Assembly: GCA_002311385.1 (NCBI GenBank)
Contig: DCAE01000141.1
Span: 18,210 to 82,209, forward strand
DNA: 64,000 nt
Direction of reading: 5' to 3'
Origin: Dehalococcoidia bacterium UBA1141
GTDB taxonomy: Bacteria; Chloroflexota; Dehalococcoidia; Lucifugimonadales; UBA3495
The translations under genes and the position numbers were made by a program. This document shows, in pieces, positions 8,301 through 17,031 of this stretch (positions within the stretch are counted from its first letter, which is position 1; each line of letters starts with the position of its first letter). The notes beneath the pieces were generated by a model that worked only from the letters and a program-made list of their open reading frames with translations, was not told the DNA's origin and searched no databases.

Positions 8301-9355
8301 TAAGCCAGAGGTACCCGGTCAAAAAGGTCGCGACTCACACCGGGTTTAACCCGCTCCGCCACCCGGATGGCGAAATGGTCGGTCATTCCGGACAAGTAGT
8401 CCACAGCCGCTTGCTCCGGTGCTATGTCGGGGCCGAAGTATGGCGGTGGCACCTCCTCAGGGTTGCTGAGAAAATGGGAGTATAGGGCCCGAACAACATC
8501 CCGGGCCGCTTCCGACTCGGCGCTCCTCCCCAGCGGCAGATATACCCGCTCGAACATGAACTCCCGCAGCAACATCATGGCTTGGCGGGTTTCCGGGCTC
8601 AAGCCTATGATCGGCGTGCCGGGTTTGCCGGGCTCTTGATTAATATCATCACCGGAAGCTGGCCAGGAAGCATAAACGGCATCCATTACCAGGGTGTTGA
8701 TCCTTTGGGCGTGGGAGCTGCCAAGGACCCGATTTACCTCTTCGGGCAAATCCGACTCTCGCAGGATCCCCGCTCTTGAAGCGTCGGCGATGTCGTGGTT
8801 CAGGTAGGCCACCGAATCTGCCAACCGCAGGATTTGAGCTTCCAGTGTCAGCGTTTCACCGCTTTTGTCTATCAGGCTTTCGGCCAGAAAATCTCCTCTA
8901 GCCTTGGAATGGCTCGCAATCCCCCGTCTGACCTCCCAGGTGAGGTTCAGCCCCTGACCGTCTTTTTCCAGTTGGTCCACGATACGCAGGCTCTGAGAAC
9001 TGTGGGCAAAGCCGTTCAGGGAGATTTGGTCCAGGGTGTCCTCTCCCACGTGCCCGAAGGGGGTGTGTCCCAAATCGTGACCGTAGGCCATGGCCTCGGT
9101 CAGGTCCTCGTTGAGGTTCAGCGCCCGCGCGATGGTGCGGGCAATCTGGGCCACTTCCACCGTGTGGGTCAGTCGGGTTACGTAGTGGTCGCCGGCTGGG
9201 GCAATAAACACCTGGGTTTTGTGTTTCAGTCGTCTGAATGCTTTGGAGTGAATAATCCGGTCCCGGTCCCGCTGGTACTCGGTGCGCAGGGGACTGGGGG
9301 ACTCTTGTCGGGACCGGCCTCGAGAGCTTTTTGAGCGGCTGGCGTAGGGTGACAA
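8300..9355 (-). CDS. dgt: dGTP triphosphohydrolase-like HD-domain protein
   Basis: This protein hydrolyses dNTPs to nucleosides and triphosphate in the cytosol. From the TTG at 9355 it has 351 residues. The HD metal site is visible as RLTHTVEVAQIARTIAR (His64) and GHDLGHTPFGH (His93, Asp94), and the N-terminus has the family pattern LSPYASRS, SRGR, RTEYQRDRDRIIHSKAFRRL. The family normally has about 20-30 residues before LSPYA, and the frame upstream does encode such a helix (IRQRFENLEEG). However, no ATG, GTG or TTG occurs there before the in-frame stop near 9476. A CTG at 9442 with GGGGAG five bases before it is the best longer start. I give the TTG start as the conservative choice. Confidence 0.85.
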   Translation of the reverse strand: MSPYASRSKSSRGRSRQESPSPLRTEYQRDRDRIIHSKAFRRLKHKTQVFIAPAGDHYVTRLTHTVEVAQIARTIARALNLNEDLTEAMAYGHDLGHTPFGHVGEDTLDQISLNGFAHSSQSLRIVDQLEKDGQGLNLTWEVRRGIASHSKARGDFLAESLIDKSGETLTLEAQILRLADSVAYLNHDIADASRAGILRESDLPEEVNRVLGSSHAQRINTLVMDAVYASWPASGDDINQEPGKPGTPIIGLSPETRQAMMLLREFMFERVYLPLGRSAESEAARDVVRALYSHFLSNPEEVPPPYFGPDIAPEQAAVDYLSGMTDHFAIRVAERVKPGVSRDLFDRVPLA

Positions 9356-9564
9356 TCCCTCTTCCAGGTTCTCAAACCTCTGGCGTATGGCCGAGCTTAT
9401 CTCAGGATCCGGGTCCCACTGATTGGAATGGGTGTGTGGCAGCGTCGCTCCCCTTTTTCTAATCTCAGGTCGTTAAAATCAGGTCGTTTGTGGCTACCGC
9501 CAGCCGAGTTGGCGCAGCCGTTTTATTCTTACTTAGTTTTAGCCTGTAATATTGGTCCGTGGTT

Positions 9565-9798
9565 TTAGTCCAACAGGGGGATCGTGCCCCACACTATTGC
9601 TTGTGCGTCGGTGGACTTGCCCTGCTCCTGGGCTAGATTTCGGATGTCCAACAATGTGGCATTGACTTCGTTGGTCAGAAAAACCCAGTCAGGTTCTTCG
9701 GGTAGCCAATAGGGTGAATTGATTCGAACGACTTGGTTCTCTTTGTGGTTTAGATAGATTCCGAATTTGGACGCTTGTTGCATGAGGTTCTCCATCAT
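9565..9798 (-). CDS. Small hypothetical protein
   Basis: A 77-residue frame begins with ATG-ATG behind a CAAGGG site and ends at TAG 9565. The protein is not recognised. It has an amphipathic middle (YWLPEEPDWVFLTNEVNATLLDIRNLAQEQG), no cysteine, no signal peptide and no membrane segment. It lies on the same strand as dgt and plsC, with 76 bases to the plsC stop side and 209 bases to the dgt TTG. The amino-acid composition looks like a real globular protein rather than a chance frame, but no homologue can be named. Confidence 0.5.
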   Translation of the reverse strand: MMENLMQQASKFGIYLNHKENQVVRINSPYWLPEEPDWVFLTNEVNATLLDIRNLAQEQGKSTDAQAIVWGTIPLLD

Positions 9799-9874
9799 CC
9801 CTTGCTAGTCGTGTGTATTATCCCGTTTTTATCGGAAATTGCCACAGGTCTGGGCAATCAGTCTCCGGCAGATT

Positions 9875-10522
9875 TCATTCAGATTTTGTTGGGTCGGCAT
9901 AGACGCCCCGGTACGAATCTGGAAGCAAAGATGCGATGCGGGCCATTATCATATCCAGCATGCTGTTCATCACAGCCTTACTCACCCTGCCTTCAATCAT
10001 CGGAAGGGTGAACGGCTGGCCGATATTGGCCTTCAACCGACGCAATGGAACTGGCATCCGCCAAGCCCGAATCTTCTCGGTGCCGGTGAGTCCCACTGGC
10101 AGAATCGGAGCCTGGGATTTCATGGCCAGATAAACAACTCCCAACATCCCTTTTTGGAGGGAGTGCAGTTCGCTGCGGTGCCCTTCGGGGAAAATCACCA
10201 CCGCCTTGTCCTCGGCCAACATCTCAAGCAAGGTCTTTACTGTGTCCAGACCCACACCGGAACGGTTGTACGAAGAGACATTGAAGCTTTTCATAAAATA
10301 TCTGGTCACCGGGTTGGCAAACAGCTCTTGTTTTCCCATGAAGTGCAGAGGCCTTCGGATGCTTGCGACCAGCAGGGGAGGGTCGGTGAAGGACAGATGG
10401 TTGGATGCGACAATCAGCGGTCCGTAGGGCGGTACGCCTTCCCGGCCGGTGACTTCCAAACGGCCCAAGTTGTTGAAGCAAAAACGGGCTAGGTTTCGGC
10501 CTATTGCGTACTGCCAGGTCAT
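9875..10522 (-). CDS. plsC: 1-acyl-sn-glycerol-3-phosphate acyltransferase
   Basis: This 215-residue PlsC-family acyltransferase transfers a fatty acyl group to lysophosphatidic acid in phospholipid synthesis at the membrane. The catalytic HX4D motif is NHLSFTD (His42, Asp47). Block III reads FPEGHRS (111-117), where most family members have FPEGTRS. Block IV is ILPVGLTG. Its ATG overlaps the cmk stop codon as ATGA, which indicates translational coupling. The cmk-plsC order is widespread in Gram-positive bacteria and Chloroflexota. The length is usual for the short soluble form of the family. Confidence 0.9.
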   Translation of the reverse strand: MTWQYAIGRNLARFCFNNLGRLEVTGREGVPPYGPLIVASNHLSFTDPPLLVASIRRPLHFMGKQELFANPVTRYFMKSFNVSSYNRSGVGLDTVKTLLEMLAEDKAVVIFPEGHRSELHSLQKGMLGVVYLAMKSQAPILPVGLTGTEKIRAWRMPVPLRRLKANIGQPFTLPMIEGRVSKAVMNSMLDMIMARIASLLPDSYRGVYADPTKSE

Positions 10523-11229
10523 GATAAATCGGATTGCGACAGCCGACGAATGTGGGCCAGCAATTCTTCCACCACCTGCTCGGCGCTGATAACGTCGGTG
10601 TCCACTTGGAGGGCATCGACCGCCGGAAACAATGGCGAGTCGGCCCGGAGGGTGTCAAGGTCGTCTCTGGCCTTGGTTTCTTGAAGCACCTGACGCAAGT
10701 CCACATCCTGCCCTTGGTCTTGCATCTCTTGCCAACGGCGCTTGGCCCGCACTTCCGTAGAGGCGGTCAAAAACACCTTCAGGTCGGCGTCGGGCAGGAC
10801 TACGGTGCCAATGTCCCGGCCCACCATTATGATATCGCCTTGGTCTCCGATGTCCCGTTGCTGTTTCACCAGAGCGGTGCGGACTTGGGAAATCCTGGAT
10901 ACCAAGGATACATTCCCCGTGACCTGTGAATCCCTGAGCTCAGGGCCGACAATATGGCCAGCCACGCGCACTTGACTGCTGCCTTCATGTTCCCGGGTCT
11001 CAGGTTCCAGGCTATCTGGCAAGCTCACGGGGTTGGCCTCGGCCAATGCTCCCAAAGCCGCAGCGTCATCAATTGAGATGCCCTGCTGAAGGGCTAACCA
11101 AGTGATTGCCCGGTACATCACGCCGGTGTCCAGGTATCTGTATCGCAACCGTTGAGCCAGCAGACGGGCAACAACCGTTTTTCCCGCCGCTACCGGCCCA
11201 TCAATTGCAATTACGCTTATCTTTGTAAT
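10519..11229 (-). CDS. cmk: Cytidylate kinase with a probable AUU start
   Basis: The enzyme phosphorylates CMP and dCMP with ATP. The first standard start codon (TTG 11148) lies after the P-loop and would delete it. The frame upstream encodes the complete canonical N-terminus ISVIAIDGPVAAGKT, then LDTGVMYRA. No ATG, GTG or TTG exists between the in-frame TAA near 11302 and TTG 11148. An ATT at 11229-11227 stands nine bases after GGGGAG and would give a 236-residue protein with P-loop GPVAAGKT at 11-18, a normal length for Cmk. Other landmarks are GRDIGTVVLPDADLKVFLTAS and KARDDLD. A TATAAT-like box on the minus strand (11303-11298) suggests a short leader. It is coupled to plsC downstream. 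Confidence 0.88.
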   Translation of the reverse strand: MTKISVIAIDGPVAAGKTVVARLLAQRLRYRYLDTGVMYRAITWLALQQGISIDDAAALGALAEANPVSLPDSLEPETREHEGSSQVRVAGHIVGPELRDSQVTGNVSLVSRISQVRTALVKQQRDIGDQGDIIMVGRDIGTVVLPDADLKVFLTASTEVRAKRRWQEMQDQGQDVDLRQVLQETKARDDLDTLRADSPLFPAVDALQVDTDVISAEQVVEELLAHIRRLSQSDLS

Positions 11230-11478
11230 GGATTGCGCTCCCCGCCGAGGCGTCTTTATCGAGGCTCTTGCTGGCCTTTTGAGCTTGGACAGAACGCATT
11301 ATAGCATTGCAAAGGAGGCCATTAGCCTTGCCAATTGTAGGCGGCCTCTATACAGTAAAAACAGGTTCGTCTTTCTATTCGTAACCCGAAATGCCGGGTC
11401 GAACAATCGGTTTGAGCCTGATACGGACTCTTAAAAATCCACGGTGGCCAAACCTCGGTTATCTTCCAGATTGGTCGA

Positions 11479-12192
11479 ATGCTTGAAAGAATAAGACATA
11501 GTTCGGCATTGAACTCGTCGCCTGCCCTCTGGCCTCCGTTGGGGTTTATGGTTCGTAATTGGAGAGTTTGTCTCACCTGCGGAGGCCTGGGGTTGACCCT
11601 GCTGTTTTTTACCTTGGCTGGGGCTCTAGCAACTTTTCCGGGGGACGAGGCAGCTTCTGAAACCATTCGCGAGAATCAGAGCGATTGGCTGAATTCGGCG
11701 GCGCTGGCGGTATCTACGCTAGGCGGTCAGTCTGTGGCCGGAGCTCTGATGATAGGGCTCGTAACCTTGCTGGTGATTGCCAGACGGCGGGCCGATGCTT
11801 TGATCGTTTTTCTGGGCGCCGCGCCCATACTGGCGGGCATATTCTTGAAAGAGGCTGTGGGCCGGGCAAGGCCCGATTACCTGATTATTGGCTCGGAACC
11901 CACCAGCCTGAGCTTTCCCAGCGGTCACGCTCTGTTCGCCATGGTTTTTGGTGGACTATTGATAGTCCTAGCTGGTGACATAATCAAGCCGGTTAAGATT
12001 CGCCGGGCGATACAAATCGGCTTGGCTTTGCTAATCCTGGCAGTTGGAGCCTCCCGGGTTTATCTGGGGGTCCACTACCCCAGCGATGTGCTAGGTGGCT
12101 ACCTGTTTGGCGCAATGGCCCTGCTGGGTTTGGTATGGTTGCGCAACCGGTTTTCGAATAGGGGCGCCGAAATGGCTGCGGCCGTAGGCTAG
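11479..12192 (+). CDS. PAP2-superfamily membrane phosphatase
   Basis: This 237-residue integral membrane protein belongs to the type 2 phosphatidic acid phosphatase superfamily, which dephosphorylates lipid phosphates such as phosphatidic acid or undecaprenyl pyrophosphate. The three signature blocks are present: K124-x6-R131-P132, PSGH at 147-150, and SRVYLGVHYPSD at 192-203 with the nucleophile His199. About five to six membrane helices are predicted by eye. The first ATG (11479) has no clear ribosome site. The ATG at 11548, behind TTGGGG, is an equally good start and would remove 23 residues. Its specific lipid substrate cannot be read from the sequence. Confidence 0.85.
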   Translation: MLERIRHSSALNSSPALWPPLGFMVRNWRVCLTCGGLGLTLLFFTLAGALATFPGDEAASETIRENQSDWLNSAALAVSTLGGQSVAGALMIGLVTLLVIARRRADALIVFLGAAPILAGIFLKEAVGRARPDYLIIGSEPTSLSFPSGHALFAMVFGGLLIVLAGDIIKPVKIRRAIQIGLALLILAVGASRVYLGVHYPSDVLGGYLFGAMALLGLVWLRNRFSNRGAEMAAAVG

Positions 12193-12293
12193 GTCTTGCT
12201 CTAACAAAGGTTAGGTCGGGTGAATAACGGTAAAAATCACGGGTAGAGCGGCCGCACCGGCGGAAACAAGTATCCTGTGGGATTTGGGGGACT

Positions 12294-12812
12294 ATGAATT
12301 GGATTGACGCAGTTGTATTGATTGTCTGGGGAATCACGGCCATGTGGGGCTTTTCCGCCGGACTAATCCGGATAATTTTTCCGCTGATAGCGGTTATTGT
12401 GGGACTGGCCGTTTCCAGCCGTATCGCCGAGGATGTGGGCAACGTCTTTTCGGTGGTGACGGACAACGAAGCTGCCCAAGCGATTGGCGGTTTCGTTCTC
12501 ATCTTCCTGGGGCTGTTCATCATCAGTGCGATCGCTGGATTCTGGGTTGGAATGTTCTTGAAGATAATCCCGTTGTTTGGCTTGGCCAACCGTCTGGCTG
12601 GGATGGCTGTCGGAGTGGTGATAGGATTCTTGCTACTGTCGGGAGTTTTGACCGGCGTGCAAAGGTATTCCGACCGTATGGATGATGATATTGACGAGTC
12701 GGCTTTAGGGGTATTCTTGGCCGATAATTTTGATGAGGTTATCCGAGGAGTCAAGCTCATTCCCGGTGACTGGGACCACGAGTTAAATGAACTGAGAAAG
12801 CGGGTCGAATAG
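12294..12812 (+). CDS. CvpA-family membrane protein
   Basis: This 172-residue protein starts with MNWIDAVVLIVW, the typical opening of the CvpA (colicin V production) family, and has four hydrophobic segments within the first 125 residues, followed by an acidic cytoplasmic tail (DRMDDDIDES to the end). The family role is poorly defined; members affect envelope homeostasis and secretion in E. coli. It follows the PAP2 phosphatase by 101 bases on the same strand, so both may be envelope-related genes of one transcript. Confidence 0.82.
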   Translation: MNWIDAVVLIVWGITAMWGFSAGLIRIIFPLIAVIVGLAVSSRIAEDVGNVFSVVTDNEAAQAIGGFVLIFLGLFIISAIAGFWVGMFLKIIPLFGLANRLAGMAVGVVIGFLLLSGVLTGVQRYSDRMDDDIDESALGVFLADNFDEVIRGVKLIPGDWDHELNELRKRVE

Positions 12813-13096
12813 ACCCACCTGATCTGCTTCTTCTAGCTGAAATTTACACCCAAATGGTCTGGAAAAATTAACTTAGGGCCAAGGCCTTAATGGTGCTGAT
12901 ATAATACGCGCCAAGATTACCAGATGCGGCGGCTTTGATTGGCCACGGCGTGCCGGAAGGAAATGGGATGGAGGAGGCGGGGATAGGGGCGGAATTCCAC
13001 CGGAGTAGTCCTGTTACAACGAGATAGCACGCTTTACATCGGGTTGGGGTTTTAAAGCAAAGTCAAGGCGTTTCGCATCTACCAGTTGAGGTACGG

Positions 13097-13702
13097 GTGC
13101 CAGTCGAAAATGCTCAAGCCGGGCGGCCAGTTGCTGAAGCTCTGAGAGCAGATTCAGAAGCCGAAGATTCTTCGGCGCCCAGAGCTTGGCTGACTCACGA
13201 ACCTGTGCTTGTCCTCAATCTTAACTACGTTCCAATCAACATCTGTAATGTCCGCCGCGCCATCATCCTGGTGGGCAAAGGCAAGGCGGAGCTCTTGGAA
13301 AACCACCGAGGAACTCTTCGGACCGTTACAGCCGTTATTGAGGCCCCATCTATCATCCGATTGGTCTACCTGGTCAAACGGCCATTCTTGCCTCGCAAGC
13401 TGTCCAAGAAAGAGGTATTGCTTCGGGACCGATACACCTGCCAGTATTGCGGAAAGAAGAGTCAGGACCTGACGTTGGACCACGTTATTCCCAGGACGCA
13501 GCACGGTCCTCATGCGTGGGACAATGTGGTTGCTGCCTGTTCCCGTTGTAACCTGCGAAAAGCGGGGCGCACGCCGGTTGAAGCCAGAATGAAGCTGGTC
13601 AAAGAGCCCAGAGCCCCTGACCCAAACCCCTATCTGATATTGCAGAACCGTACCATCCTGGACTCATGGCGGCTGTATATCCCTTGGAACATCGGGCTCT
13701 AA
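13097..13702 (+). CDS. HNH endonuclease family protein
   Basis: This 201-residue protein has a complete HNH nuclease domain in its C-terminal half. The zinc cysteines are Cys115/Cys118 (CQYC) and Cys148/Cys151 (CSRC), with the catalytic region LDHVIPR (Asp128, His129) and Asn143. The N-terminal half has PVLVLNLNYVPINICNVRRAI, the conserved lead-in of a widespread bacterial HNH family often found as a single-copy chromosomal gene. The start is GTG 13097. No mobile-element context is visible, so a general DNA-processing role is more likely than homing. A convergent terminator follows. Confidence 0.87.
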   Translation: MPVENAQAGRPVAEALRADSEAEDSSAPRAWLTHEPVLVLNLNYVPINICNVRRAIILVGKGKAELLENHRGTLRTVTAVIEAPSIIRLVYLVKRPFLPRKLSKKEVLLRDRYTCQYCGKKSQDLTLDHVIPRTQHGPHAWDNVVAACSRCNLRKAGRTPVEARMKLVKEPRAPDPNPYLILQNRTILDSWRLYIPWNIGL

Positions 13703-13759
13703 AAGAACACAGAACCCAGGAGATTGGCCCTTATGTGGCCGTCAGCCTACGGATTAGAA

Positions 13760-13801
13760 AGACCCCCTGAAATTCCCGCTAAACGGAGATTCAGGGGGTC
13801 T
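13760..13801. terminator. Convergent (bidirectional) terminator between HNH and holB
   Basis: GACCCCCTGAA (13761-13771) pairs perfectly with TTCAGGGGGTC (13790-13800) around an 18-base loop. Short T-rich tails on both sides fit use in either direction between the converging HNH and holB genes. Confidence 0.65.
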
Positions 13802-13874
13802 TGTACTTTGATCTTTGGGTGTCGGGCGTATGTGAGTGGGTCGGCGGTACGCCACCGCACTGCAACTATTTGTT

Positions 13875-14897
13875 TCATGATGGGGCTGCGGCAAGGGGCA
13901 TGTCTAACATAAGCACTTCCAACGCCAATCTGGCGCTAGCATTTCTATCAAGGGCTTCCAGCGTGTCCAATACTCTTTTTATAAAACCGACGATTTGACC
14001 GGTGGTCAATTGAGTCGCTTGAGAACGTAGTTGTGCGCTACGGTCGGTGTTGTGAACGTATTCCTCGGCGCCTTCCTTAATCAGGAGTAGGTCTCTCCAC
14101 CACCTGAGCCACTGGTAAAGGGATTCCTTGGTCGCTGACCGGTCCTGATAAAAGAGTGTGGCCATTTCGTTGGCCAAAGTAAAGCGAGAGTCCATACCTG
14201 ATTGGCTAACTAGGGCCAATCGGTCCAGTTCTTCCTCGCGCTGATGCAAAAGTCCGCTTCCCTCCGCCAAGGCCGTCAATGCCCAACCGAAGCAGCCGCG
14301 AGAGAGTCTCGCCAGTCTTTCAGCCTCTTCGGGTTGGGTATCGTGTTCGCTAATCAACTTATCCACCATCAGATTCTTGTTCAGCGGCAATAACTGTAAA
14401 CTCCGGCACCTGGAGCGAATGGTGGGGAGCAATGCCTCTTCGTTGGTGGTAATTAAGAGTATGAGGACTTGGGGAGGAGGCTCTTCAAGTGTTTTTAGCA
14501 GTGCGTTCGCTGCGTCCTCTCTCATTGACTCGGCGGGGTCAATGAGAACTACGCTGTAGGCTCCTTCAAAGGGGTTCAGGTAAACCTGCCTGAGTACGTC
14601 TCTGATGTCTTCTATGCGAATGACCGTACGGTTTGACCCCTCGTCATCCGGCATGTTTATTGTAACGATGCGCACGTCCGCATGTTGACCTTGCTCGATA
14701 CGAGTGCATTGGACACAGCTACCGCAGGGTGGTCCCATTCCCTGTAAGCAATTTACCGCTTGGGCCAGATTAATCGCAAGAGTCATCTTACCCACGTTTG
14801 GGGGGCCAACCAGCATGTAGGCATGGCCGGGCCTGCCTTGCTTCAGGCTCGCCTCCAGATGGGTTAACAAATGGTCTTGACCGTAGATTTGCCACAT
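13875..14897 (-). CDS. holB: DNA polymerase III clamp-loader delta-prime subunit
   Basis: This 340-residue AAA+ protein is the delta-prime subunit of the clamp loader that loads the sliding clamp at replication forks. The N-terminus has WQIYGQDHLLTHLEASL and a P-loop-like GPPNVGKMT (31-39), in which methionine replaces the usual Ser/Thr after lysine. This is consistent with a subunit that need not hydrolyse ATP. Four cysteines form the zinc module (CLQGMGPPCGSCVQC). ALLKTLEEPPP and the sensor-1 segment with SRCRSLQL follow. It shares the minus strand with lysA, 90 bases downstream of it, and ends at a convergent terminator. Confidence 0.9.
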   Translation of the reverse strand: MWQIYGQDHLLTHLEASLKQGRPGHAYMLVGPPNVGKMTLAINLAQAVNCLQGMGPPCGSCVQCTRIEQGQHADVRIVTINMPDDEGSNRTVIRIEDIRDVLRQVYLNPFEGAYSVVLIDPAESMREDAANALLKTLEEPPPQVLILLITTNEEALLPTIRSRCRSLQLLPLNKNLMVDKLISEHDTQPEEAERLARLSRGCFGWALTALAEGSGLLHQREEELDRLALVSQSGMDSRFTLANEMATLFYQDRSATKESLYQWLRWWRDLLLIKEGAEEYVHNTDRSAQLRSQATQLTTGQIVGFIKRVLDTLEALDRNASARLALEVLMLDMPLAAAPS

Positions 14898-14987
14898 AGA
14901 TTAAAACTCGGTTGTTATTGGGAGCGTGATTGATGTCAAAGACTTGTTGCCGAATCGATTTTCATCAACCGCTGAATGGTAAATCCC

Positions 14988-16295
14988 TCACACCACGTCA
15001 ACGTGCATCATGTCCTGATAGCTCTCCCGCCTGCGGATCAACCGGCTTTGGCCGTTGTTTACCAAAACCATTGGCGGTCTTGGGTTCAGATTATAGTTGC
15101 TGGCCATCGACGGGCAATATGCACCAGTCGCCGGGATGGCGATGAGATCTCCCGAGGCCAGTTCCGGCAACATAACGTCCGAAGCCAGCAGGTCGCCGGA
15201 CTCGCAGTATTTCCCGGCAATGGTTACTTTCTCAGCTTCGGGTTCGTTAATCCTGTTGGCGACTACCACCTCGTAGGTTGCCTGGTACAGGGCCGGGCGA
15301 ATGTTATCACCCATGCCGCCGTCAACGCTCACGTATTTGCGCACACCGGGGATTTCTTTTATCGCTCCCACGCGGTACAAGGCGACACCAGCGGGACCAA
15401 TGATTGACCGGCCCGGCTCTATAATCAACCGGGGAGTGGTCATGCCTAATTCATCGCAGGTGGCCTTCATGGTCGCAGTGATTGTTTCGGCGTATGCTGC
15501 GATTTCCGGGGGCTCTTGGTCTCTGGTGTATGAAATAGCAAATCCGCCTCCAGGGCTGAAATCCTGAAGGTTTAAGCCTTCCTCCCGAAATTGGGCGGCG
15601 AAACGCAGAACGAATTCGGTGGCTAAGGCGTAGGGTTCGAGTTCAAAAATGGGAGAACCCAAGTGGAAATGGAGTCCCCGCAGGTTCAGGTTGCTGGCAG
15701 CCAATGCCTGGCGCACTGCGTCCGCCGCATGACCGGTCTGAATCGAGAATCCGAACTTGGAATCCAAAATCCCGGTTGTAGTGTAGACATGGGTGTGTGG
15801 GTCCACCCCCGGCGAGACCCGGATGAGGACATCCTGCGTTATCCCGGCGGCGTCGGCGATGCTGTTTAGCAGGTTTAACTCATGGAAGCTGTCCACCACC
15901 ACGTAGCCAATACCGTGCTCCACAGCCTCGGAAAGCTCCTCGGGCGTCTTGTTGTTGCCATGAAAGTAGACATTTTCCAAGGGAAAATCGACGCTACGTG
16001 CGATGGCAAGCTCACCGCCGGACACCACGTCCAGACCCAGACCTTCCTCTTGGAAAATTCGGGCCAATGCGGGGTTAATATAGGCCTTGGAGGCATAGGC
16101 GACCTGGGTGGCCGGGTGGCGCTTTTGGAACTCGCTGACAAAGCTGCGGCACCGGGAACGGAGTGTTTGCTCGTCCAAGATGTAAACCGGCGTCCCAAAC
16201 TCGGATGCCAGGTCCAGGGTATTGCAACCCCCAATGACCAATTGGCCCTCCGTGTTGACCTGGGCCGTGTCCGGAAAAACTGATTGAGGAAACAA
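14988..16295 (-). CDS. lysA: Diaminopimelate decarboxylase
   Basis: This 435-residue PLP enzyme converts meso-diaminopimelate to lysine and CO2 in the last step of lysine synthesis. The PLP lysine is Lys70 in VAYASKAYINPALARI. Other family blocks are VSGGELAIA, LRGLHFHLGSPIFE, FSPGGGFAI, the glycine loop IIEPGRSIIGPAG and the substrate cysteine in YCESGDLLA. The start is TTG 16295 with GGAG seven bases upstream, giving a normal family length. A pair of 10-bp repeats, CCGGTTTTAG at 16329-16338 and 16339-16348, lies just upstream of the start. Confidence 0.93.
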   Translation of the reverse strand: MFPQSVFPDTAQVNTEGQLVIGGCNTLDLASEFGTPVYILDEQTLRSRCRSFVSEFQKRHPATQVAYASKAYINPALARIFQEEGLGLDVVSGGELAIARSVDFPLENVYFHGNNKTPEELSEAVEHGIGYVVVDSFHELNLLNSIADAAGITQDVLIRVSPGVDPHTHVYTTTGILDSKFGFSIQTGHAADAVRQALAASNLNLRGLHFHLGSPIFELEPYALATEFVLRFAAQFREEGLNLQDFSPGGGFAISYTRDQEPPEIAAYAETITATMKATCDELGMTTPRLIIEPGRSIIGPAGVALYRVGAIKEIPGVRKYVSVDGGMGDNIRPALYQATYEVVVANRINEPEAEKVTIAGKYCESGDLLASDVMLPELASGDLIAIPATGAYCPSMASNYNLNPRPPMVLVNNGQSRLIRRRESYQDMMHVDVV

Positions 16296-16433
16296 TGCTT
16301 TACTCCGAGGTTTTTCCTGTATTTTCGACCGGTTTTAGCCGGTTTTAGATTGAGGATTAGGGAGATTTACACAGGACGGATACGTTTAATGCATCATAGG
16401 ACGGGAGGCCAAAATCCGCAACCGTGGCATCCG

Positions 16434-16462
16434 TTGACTCACGCACGAGCCAAGTATATACT
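16434..16462 (+). promoter_or_regulatory. Sigma-70-type promoter for the cox operon
   Basis: TTGACT (16434-16439), a 17-base spacer and TATACT (16457-16462) lie about 90 bases before the coxS start. Transcription would begin near 16469. Confidence 0.6.
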
Positions 16463-16554
16463 CCGGTGCGTTCGAGCCTAGAAAATGACCGGGAATTTGG
16501 GGTTTCAAACCCGCAGCGCGACGCCTAATAAAATCCAGCTAAATCGGGGGTCAT

Positions 16555-17028
16555 ATGGCCAAAACTTCAATTCAAGTTACCGTCAATGGGAAACTCCGCC
16601 AAGCTGAAGTCGATTCACGGATGCTGCTGGTGCATTACATCCGGGAAGAATTGGAGTTGACCGGCACCAAGATTGGATGCGACACGAGCCAATGCGGCGC
16701 TTGTGTGGTGTTGATGAACGGGTCTTCCATCAAGTCATGCACGGCATTCGCGGTGCAAGCCGATGGGGCTGAAATAACCACCATTGAAGGTCTGGCCACC
16801 GATGGCAACCTGCACCCGCTCCAAGAGGCCTTCTGGAACAATCATGGGCTTCAGTGCGGCTATTGCACTTCCGGAATGATTCTGGCCTCCGTCGAGTTAT
16901 TGGAACGTAACCCACACCCAACGGCCGAAGAGGTCCGCAGTGGGTTGCAAGGCAACCTGTGCCGTTGCACCGGGTACCACAACATAGTGAAATCAGTGCT
17001 GGCGGCAGCCGAGGCCAAGGGAGGGTAA
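16555..17028 (+). CDS. coxS: CoxS-like [2Fe-2S] small subunit, molybdenum hydroxylase
   Basis: This 157-residue subunit carries the two [2Fe-2S] clusters that pass electrons from the molybdenum centre to FAD in CO-dehydrogenase/xanthine-oxidase-type hydroxylases. The plant-ferredoxin-type cluster has [15 protein letters not shown], and the C-terminal cluster has [11 protein letters not shown] and [10 protein letters not shown]. The start ATG follows GGGGGTC. The stop is three bases before the large-subunit start, so the two genes are coupled. The S-L-M gene order is the one found in form II (putative) CO dehydrogenases rather than the M-S-L order of form I. Confidence 0.92.
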   Translation: MAKTSIQVTVNGKLRQAEVDSRMLLVHYIREELELTGTKIGCDTSQCGACVVLMNGSSIKSCTAFAVQADGAEITTIEGLATDGNLHPLQEAFWNNHGLQCGYCTSGMILASVELLERNPHPTAEEVRSGLQGNLCRCTGYHNIVKSVLAAAEAKGG

Positions 17029-17031
17029 ATC

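Noticed and set aside
12900..12963. TATAAT at 12900-12905 and a CCGGAAGGAA word at about 12952 suggesting a promoter and an SRP RNA
   Set aside because: No -35 box at the right distance, and the required paired helices and GNAR loop of the SRP RNA are not there.
16284..16481. A 65-codon plus-strand frame between lysA and coxS
   Set aside because: It overlaps the lysA start and the cox promoter and has no family features.
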